Assembly: GCA_938044775.1 (NCBI GenBank)
Contig: CALIOE010000160.1
Location: forward strand, 1-37,074
Source of the DNA: an uncultured Rhizobiaceae group bacterium
GTDB lineage: Bacteria > Pseudomonadota > Alphaproteobacteria > Rhizobiales > Rhizobiaceae
Length of the DNA stretch: 37,074 nucleotides
Reading direction: 5' to 3'
Shown piece after piece: positions 33,115 to 37,074 of the stretch (its first letter is position 1; every line of letters starts with the position of its first letter). Made by a program: the position numbers and the translations under genes. The notes under the pieces were generated by a model. The model saw nothing but the letters and a program-made list of their open reading frames with translations, made no database searches and was not told where the DNA came from.

Positions 33115-33741
33115 ATGACCTACATTCCAGGAATTCTGTTGGCTTATTCAGCGTTTCTTCTGGCGATAGCAAGCCCGGGTCCCAACATTGTTGCGGTGAT
33201 CGGGACATCGATGAGCGTCGGCCGGGCATCGGGCGTCGCGCTGGCATTGGGCGTGGCCTCAGGCTCGTTCACGTGGGCGTTGCTTACTGTTGTGGGTTTG
33301 TCGGCACTAGTGGCAGCCTATTCGTCCGCCCTGATGTTCATCAAGATCTTCGGCGGACTTTATTTGCTTTGGCTGGCCTACAAGTCTTTCAGAGCCGCCG
33401 CCGCCAGAAACGATATTGAAGCCAGGGAACTTGCCGGAGGTCGACGGACATTGTTGGGTTACATGAGCCGTGGCTATGTTGTTCAAATGACGAACCCTAA
33501 GGCCGCTCTGGCCTGGATCGCGATTATCTCGTTAGGCATGCAGGACGGAGCCCCCTGGTGGGTTGGCTTCGCTATCGTGGGCGGCACATTCCTGCTGTCG
33601 ATAGCCATCCACCTACTCTATGCGGTGGCCTTTTCGACCCCGTTCATGGTTCGGATCTATTCTGGCGCTCGCCGCCGTATCCAGGCGGCGCTCGGCGTAT
33701 TCTTTGCGCTGGCCGGCATCAAGCTGTTGGTGAGCAGGTAG
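33115..33741 (+). CDS. LysE/RhtB family amino-acid exporter
   Basis: The 208-residue inner-membrane protein has about six hydrophobic segments and the LysE/RhtB hallmark SPGPN (20-24) in the first helix, then GVALALGVASGSFTWALLT and FGGLYLLWLAYKSFRAA. The central TNPKAALAW motif follows (...GYVVQMTNPKAALAWIAI). Members export amino acids or homoserine lactones by proton exchange. ATG 33115 is preferred to the TTG at 33109 only 6 nt upstream. A perfect dyad in the upstream region suggests specific transcriptional control. No LysR-type regulator is adjacent, unlike many lysE loci. Confidence 0.93.
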   Translation: MTYIPGILLAYSAFLLAIASPGPNIVAVIGTSMSVGRASGVALALGVASGSFTWALLTVVGLSALVAAYSSALMFIKIFGGLYLLWLAYKSFRAAAARNDIEARELAGGRRTLLGYMSRGYVVQMTNPKAALAWIAIISLGMQDGAPWWVGFAIVGGTFLLSIAIHLLYAVAFSTPFMVRIYSGARRRIQAALGVFFALAGIKLLVSR

Positions 33742-33958
33742 CCCTCTTTGACAAAGCCCGACTGACAGCTTGAAAGCTGGATTCAGAAAGAGCCGGCAGC
33801 GCACCAAGCTTCCTTGCAGCGAGAATCTTCGCTAATGCCGGTTCCGAACTCATGTCGAGACAACGCAATTGTTGCAGTCCAACTTCGACACCGCCTTGAT
33901 CCGCTGGCTCGGTTGGCCTACTTCCGCATGCAACAGCGCATTCACAGGGGCGAACTTC

Positions 33959-34237
33959 ATGGCATCAGGACTCAATCGCTTTCTTGGCGACAGCATCGGA
34001 CGCACGCTGGTCAAGCTTGCCGTAATCTCATTTGTTGTCGGGATTGTCATGAGCGCTTTGAACTTGTCGCCCAGGGCATTGTTTGACGGTATTGTCCGAT
34101 TCTTCCAGCGATTGTGGAATCTGGGTTTCGACGCAATCTACGGCTCGCTCGAATATTTCTTCCTGGGCGCAGCGATCGTCGTCCCGGCCTTTCTCTTGAT
34201 ACGGTTGCTGTCGTACCGCTCCACGCCGCGTGGCTGA
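33959..34237 (+). CDS. DUF6460 family small membrane protein
   Basis: The 92-residue protein has two hydrophobic segments (about 15-34, LVKLAVISFVVGIVMSALNL, and about 65-84, FFLGAAIVVPAFLLIRLLS) and starts MASGLNRFLGDSIGRT. I assign it to DUF6460, short alphaproteobacterial proteins of unknown function, from memory of the family. ATG 33959 has AGGGG 8 nt upstream; the longer open frame from 33869 lacks such a site. Its end overlaps the GTG start of the MATE gene by 8 nt, so both are probably made together. The 217 nt upstream hold a short CAGCTT/AAGCTG repeat and no recognised gene. Confidence 0.75.
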   Translation: MASGLNRFLGDSIGRTLVKLAVISFVVGIVMSALNLSPRALFDGIVRFFQRLWNLGFDAIYGSLEYFFLGAAIVVPAFLLIRLLSYRSTPRG

Positions 34238-35576
34238 TGCCCACGCCAGGACACCGCTTCGCTCCTTTGAAGTAAACCACCGGTCGGTGCTCGCCATCGC
34301 CTGGCCGATGACGCTGGCCTACATGTCTACCCCAATCCTCGGCCTCGTGGATACGGCTGTCGTCGGTCAGCTTGACAGTGCCGCCTTGCTCGGCGGTTTG
34401 GCAGTTGGCGCTATCCTGTTCGATATCGTCTTCACCACCTTCAATTTCCTGCGCGCAAGCACGACAGGACTCGTGGCGCAGGCCCATGGTGCCGGCGATA
34501 TTGCCGAGCAGCGGGCGATTTTCTACCGCTCCGGCATTGTCTCGGCAGTGGGCGGCATTCTGGTGCTGGCAACCGCGCCCCTGTTATTGTGGCTGGGCCT
34601 TCATTTCATGGATGTGACTGCCGCGGTTGAGAGTGCCGTGCGCGATTACTTTTCCATTCGTATCATCGCTGCGCCACTCACGCTGATGAACTATTCCATC
34701 CTCGGCCTTTATCTGGGGTTGGGCAGGGCGCAAACCGGCTTGATTCTGCAAATCCTGCTCAACGGTATCAACATCGTGCTATCCATCTGGCTCGGGCTGT
34801 ATCTGGGCTGGGGGCTCGAAGGGGTGGCATGGGCCACCGTAGTTGCTGAGGCCGTTACTGTGCTCGTCGGCTTGCTGCTGACCGGCAAAATCTGGACCAG
34901 CCCAACGCCGCTGGCAACGCGCCTGAAAAACAAGGCGGCATGGCTCAAAATGTTCGGCCTGAATCGCGACATTATGATCCGGTCCTTTCTTCTGCTCTTC
35001 GCATTTGCGTTCTTCACCGCGCAGGGCGCCCGCTATGGTGAGGTAACGCTGGCTGCCAATGCAGTCCTGATGAATTTCTTCATGGTATCAGGGTTTTTTC
35101 TGGACGGTTTTGCCACGGCTGCCGAAACACTGGTAGGACGCGCAGTCGGCGCCCGTTACCGTCCGGCGTTCAACCGCAGTGTCAGGCTGACGCTCTTCTG
35201 GGGTTTCGTGTTGGCCGGTATTGCCACTGTGGTTTTCTTCCTGGCCGGGCCCTTGCTGATAGATACGCTGACGGTGAACGAACCTGTACGGGCAGAAGCA
35301 CGGGTATACCTGCCCTGGGCTGCCCTTACTGCGCTGGCCGGCGTGGTGGCGTTCCAAATGGACGGCGTCTACATCGGTGCCACCTGGTCAAGGGACATGC
35401 GCAACATGATGATCCTGTCCATCGGCGTCTACTTTCTGACCTGGTGGATTGCGACCCCATGGCTTGGAAATCACGGACTGTGGCTGGCGCTTGAGGTGTT
35501 TCTCGGTTTCCGTGGCATCACGCTTTATGCCCGTCTATCGACAAAGGCGCAAAGCACGTTTTCAGAACAGTCTTGA
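34230..35576 (+). CDS. MATE family efflux transporter (DinF-like)
   Basis: The 448-residue protein has about 12 transmembrane helices in two MatE domains. The first begins IAWPMTLAYMSTPILGLVDT with the DinF-type segment AVVGQL and FNFLRASTTGLVAQAHGAGD. The second includes the corresponding FFMVSGFFLDGFATAAETLV and GRAVGARYR. MATE proteins use Na+ or H+ gradients to export cationic drugs or metabolites; the substrate here is unknown. The GTG at 34230 overlaps the DUF6460 gene. No SOS (LexA) box is evident upstream, unlike dinF of E. coli. It is convergent with pyrD. Confidence 0.93.
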   Translation: MADAHARTPLRSFEVNHRSVLAIAWPMTLAYMSTPILGLVDTAVVGQLDSAALLGGLAVGAILFDIVFTTFNFLRASTTGLVAQAHGAGDIAEQRAIFYRSGIVSAVGGILVLATAPLLLWLGLHFMDVTAAVESAVRDYFSIRIIAAPLTLMNYSILGLYLGLGRAQTGLILQILLNGINIVLSIWLGLYLGWGLEGVAWATVVAEAVTVLVGLLLTGKIWTSPTPLATRLKNKAAWLKMFGLNRDIMIRSFLLLFAFAFFTAQGARYGEVTLAANAVLMNFFMVSGFFLDGFATAAETLVGRAVGARYRPAFNRSVRLTLFWGFVLAGIATVVFFLAGPLLIDTLTVNEPVRAEARVYLPWAALTALAGVVAFQMDGVYIGATWSRDMRNMMILSIGVYFLTWWIATPWLGNHGLWLALEVFLGFRGITLYARLSTKAQSTFSEQS

Positions 35577-35633
35577 CTGTCAGGGCTGCTCAAATGCCAA
35601 TGGCGGTCTTGTGCCGTCGACGGTGTCAGAGCT

Positions 35634-36731
35634 CTAGTCCAGCGTCCGCTCGGCCCATTCGTTCGCGGTACGCCCCGTGACCTGGGAGACCGTGGAAAGC
35701 CCCTCGACCGTCAGGCGTTTTGAAAGTCCGGCAACAATGCGGCCGGGCAGAAACGGTCCGCCATAGATCATGCCACTGTAAAGCTGAACCAGCTGTGCAC
35801 CGGCCTCCAGTTTGGTGAAGGCGGTTGCCGCATCGGTGACACCGCCAACTCCTATGAGCGGCAACGAAATCCGCTGAAACATTTTTGCAAGAACAATGGT
35901 AGAAAGCTCGAATAACGGTTTGCCGGAAAGGCCTCCCGCCTCATCTTTGTGGATGGACCGCAACCCGTCTCGAGACAGGGTTGTGTTGGAGACGATCAGG
36001 GCATCCACTTCCGATCCTTCCAGCACGCTGGCAATCGCGTCCATCGCACGCTCATCAAGGTCAGGAGCAACCTTCAGAAAGAGCGGCACCCGGCGACCGT
36101 TGGTTTCCGCTTCCTGCGCGCGCGCCTCACTGACCTTCTGCAGCAGTTCTGCCAGTGGATCGGCATCCTGAAGCGCACGCAATCCCGGTGTGTTGGGAGA
36201 CGAAATGTTGACGGTGAAGTAAGTCGCCAGATTGGCGAACGCGCGGATGCCGGCCACATAATCCTCGATAAAATCGGCACTGGATTTGTTGGCGCCGATA
36301 TTGACACCAACGATCCCGGAACGCGGTTTTTTTGCAGCAGCTCGCAGCTCCAACCTGCTGCGCGCGACAGCATGCCCCTGGCTGTTAAATCCAAGGCGGT
36401 TGATGACGCCTCGATCCTTGATCAGCCTGAATATCCGCGGCTTAGGATTGCCAGGCTGAGGCTGTGGCGTGACTGTGCCGATTTCGGCATGACCAAATCC
36501 GAGTCGCAACAACGCATCCGGAACCTCGGCGTTCTTATCGTATCCTGCCGCCATGCCGAGCGGGTTTGGAAAGGACAATCCTGCCAGTTCGACATGGAGT
36601 CTAGGATCCGCCTCCGCGTCATATCTTGGATGGGCGCCAGCCTTTAATGCAGCAATGGAAAGGCCGTGAGCTTTCTCTGCGTCAACGCTAAAGAGCAGCG
36701 GTTTGATCGCAATTTCATAGGGATCAAACAT
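35634..36731 (-). CDS. pyrD: dihydroorotate dehydrogenase, quinone-dependent (class 2)
   Basis: PyrD oxidises dihydroorotate to orotate in pyrimidine biosynthesis and passes electrons to membrane quinones through FMN. The 365 residues start with the N-terminal helical extension of class 2 enzymes that binds the membrane (MFDPYEIAIKPLLFSVDAEK). The core follows: NPLGMAAGYDKNAEVPDALL, GVINRLGFNSQG, the catalytic Ser region TVNISSPNTPGLRALQ, and the FMN-phosphate segment LIGVGGVTDAATAF with GAQLVQLYSGMIYGGP. ATG 36731 overlaps the end of the DUF952 gene by 8 nt and is preferred over earlier in-frame starts. Coupling with the DUF952 gene is typical of this order. Confidence 0.96.
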   Translation of the reverse strand: MFDPYEIAIKPLLFSVDAEKAHGLSIAALKAGAHPRYDAEADPRLHVELAGLSFPNPLGMAAGYDKNAEVPDALLRLGFGHAEIGTVTPQPQPGNPKPRIFRLIKDRGVINRLGFNSQGHAVARSRLELRAAAKKPRSGIVGVNIGANKSSADFIEDYVAGIRAFANLATYFTVNISSPNTPGLRALQDADPLAELLQKVSEARAQEAETNGRRVPLFLKVAPDLDERAMDAIASVLEGSEVDALIVSNTTLSRDGLRSIHKDEAGGLSGKPLFELSTIVLAKMFQRISLPLIGVGGVTDAATAFTKLEAGAQLVQLYSGMIYGGPFLPGRIVAGLSKRLTVEGLSTVSQVTGRTANEWAERTLD

Positions 36732-37074
36732 CGGTTTGGCTGCTGTCCAACGGCAGTTTGTGAGATCCATCTGGCGCAACAGTAATGGCTTTGGCCCACA
36801 GGATCGCGCTCATGGGGAGGACAGAATAGAGATGCGGAAAAAGCTCGTCGTTTCGCGACTTTTCCCACTTCAGGTTGGCCCCAAGATTCTCGGTCTCGAC
36901 CGCAACCAACAAAAGATCTTCCTGCCCGGCAAAGTGTTTCGCTGCAGTTTCGCGGGCCTGGGACGCGGTCGAAAAATGGATAAACCCATCACACACATCG
37001 ATCGGTGCTCCCGTGAAGACGCCCAACTTCTCAGCCTTTTTCCAATCCTCGGCCGGAGTAATTTTGTAGATGAT
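36724..37074 (-). CDS. DUF952 family protein, 5' end cut by the window edge
   Basis: The visible part is 116 residues. The frame stays open to the window edge and reads IIYKITPAEDWKKAEKLGVF before FTGAPIDVCDGFIHFSTASQ, the typical DUF952 N-terminus, so the TTG near 37026 is not the start. It continues HFAGQEDLLLVAVETENLG, LKWEKSRNDELFPHLYSVLP. DUF952 proteins are related in fold to ADP-ribosyltransferases/Tpt1-like enzymes, but their function is not established. Its stop overlaps the pyrD start by 8 nt. Confidence 0.88.
   Translation of the reverse strand: MIYKITPAEDWKKAEKLGVFTGAPIDVCDGFIHFSTASQARETAAKHFAGQEDLLLVAVETENLGANLKWEKSRNDELFPHLYSVLPMSAILWAKAITVAPDGSHKLPLDSSQTDV

Noticed and set aside
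1-37074. CRISPR array, insertion sequences, prophage, integron or defence island
   Set aside because: No spaced direct repeats, transposase, integrase or phage genes are seen. The tRNA-Ser at the left edge could be an integration target, but no integrase lies beside it within the window.

Overview
The window is chromosomal DNA of an alphaproteobacterium, most probably of the order Hyphomicrobiales (Rhizobiales). The signs are a class I lysyl-tRNA synthetase, a PodJ-type polarity protein with Sel1 repeats and a C-terminal peptidoglycan-binding domain, the DUF952-pyrD and DUF6460-MATE neighbourhoods, a TauE/TIGR02186 pair and a BcsL/CelD-like acyltransferase. Genes are densely packed on both strands with many overlapping start and stop codons. 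I see no insertion sequence, prophage, CRISPR array, toxin-antitoxin pair or defence island, so this is mostly core genome. The assignment to an order is from gene content recalled from the families, not from a search.

Layout. 1-3.9 kb: tRNA-Ser(GGA), a small membrane protein, msrA, a YjbR-like protein, the murein endopeptidase mepA and a SleB-type cell-wall hydrolase. 3.9-8.4 kb: a translation operon on the minus strand in the order rpmI-rplT-pheS-pheT, with an intrinsic terminator in its 5' leader and a second, attenuator-like terminator between rplT and pheS. 8.5-15.8 kb: a mixed set with an orphan solute-binding protein, a sterol-desaturase-like hydroxylase with TerB, class I lysS, a VOC protein, an S24/LexA-like regulator, a small K+ channel, a 2-hydroxychromene-2-carboxylate isomerase and a BcsL-like GNAT protein.

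15.9-24.2 kb: a fatty-acid/acyl-CoA degradation operon on the minus strand (two acyl-CoA dehydrogenases, a PaaI-type thioesterase, a GST, a thiolase and the fused hydratase/3-hydroxyacyl-CoA dehydrogenase). It ends at an intrinsic terminator and is headed by a promoter that carries a palindrome in its -35/-10 spacer. A MerR-family gene lies next to the promoter and is the obvious candidate regulator. 24.5-28.3 kb: podJ-like gene with a CtrA-like box and GANTC sites upstream. 28.4-30.6 kb: TauE/SafE permease, TIGR02186 protein and a DUF3429 protein.

30.7-32.7 kb: a two-gene operon of a class III CoA-transferase and a citryl-CoA-lyase-like enzyme, a possible small CoA-dependent C-C cleavage module. 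32.7-33.1 kb: a gap with what looks like a frameshifted small gene and a perfect 11-bp dyad in front of a LysE exporter. 33.1-37.1 kb: LysE exporter, DUF6460 protein, MATE transporter, pyrD and a DUF952 protein cut by the window edge.

I did not find a clearly new multi-gene system. The observations that most deserve a second look are regulatory: the rplT/pheS attenuator whose predicted antiterminator contains the rplT stop codon, the leader peptide/terminator before rpmI, the multi-hairpin fold between mepA and the SleB gene, and the dyad plus broken ORF before the LysE gene.
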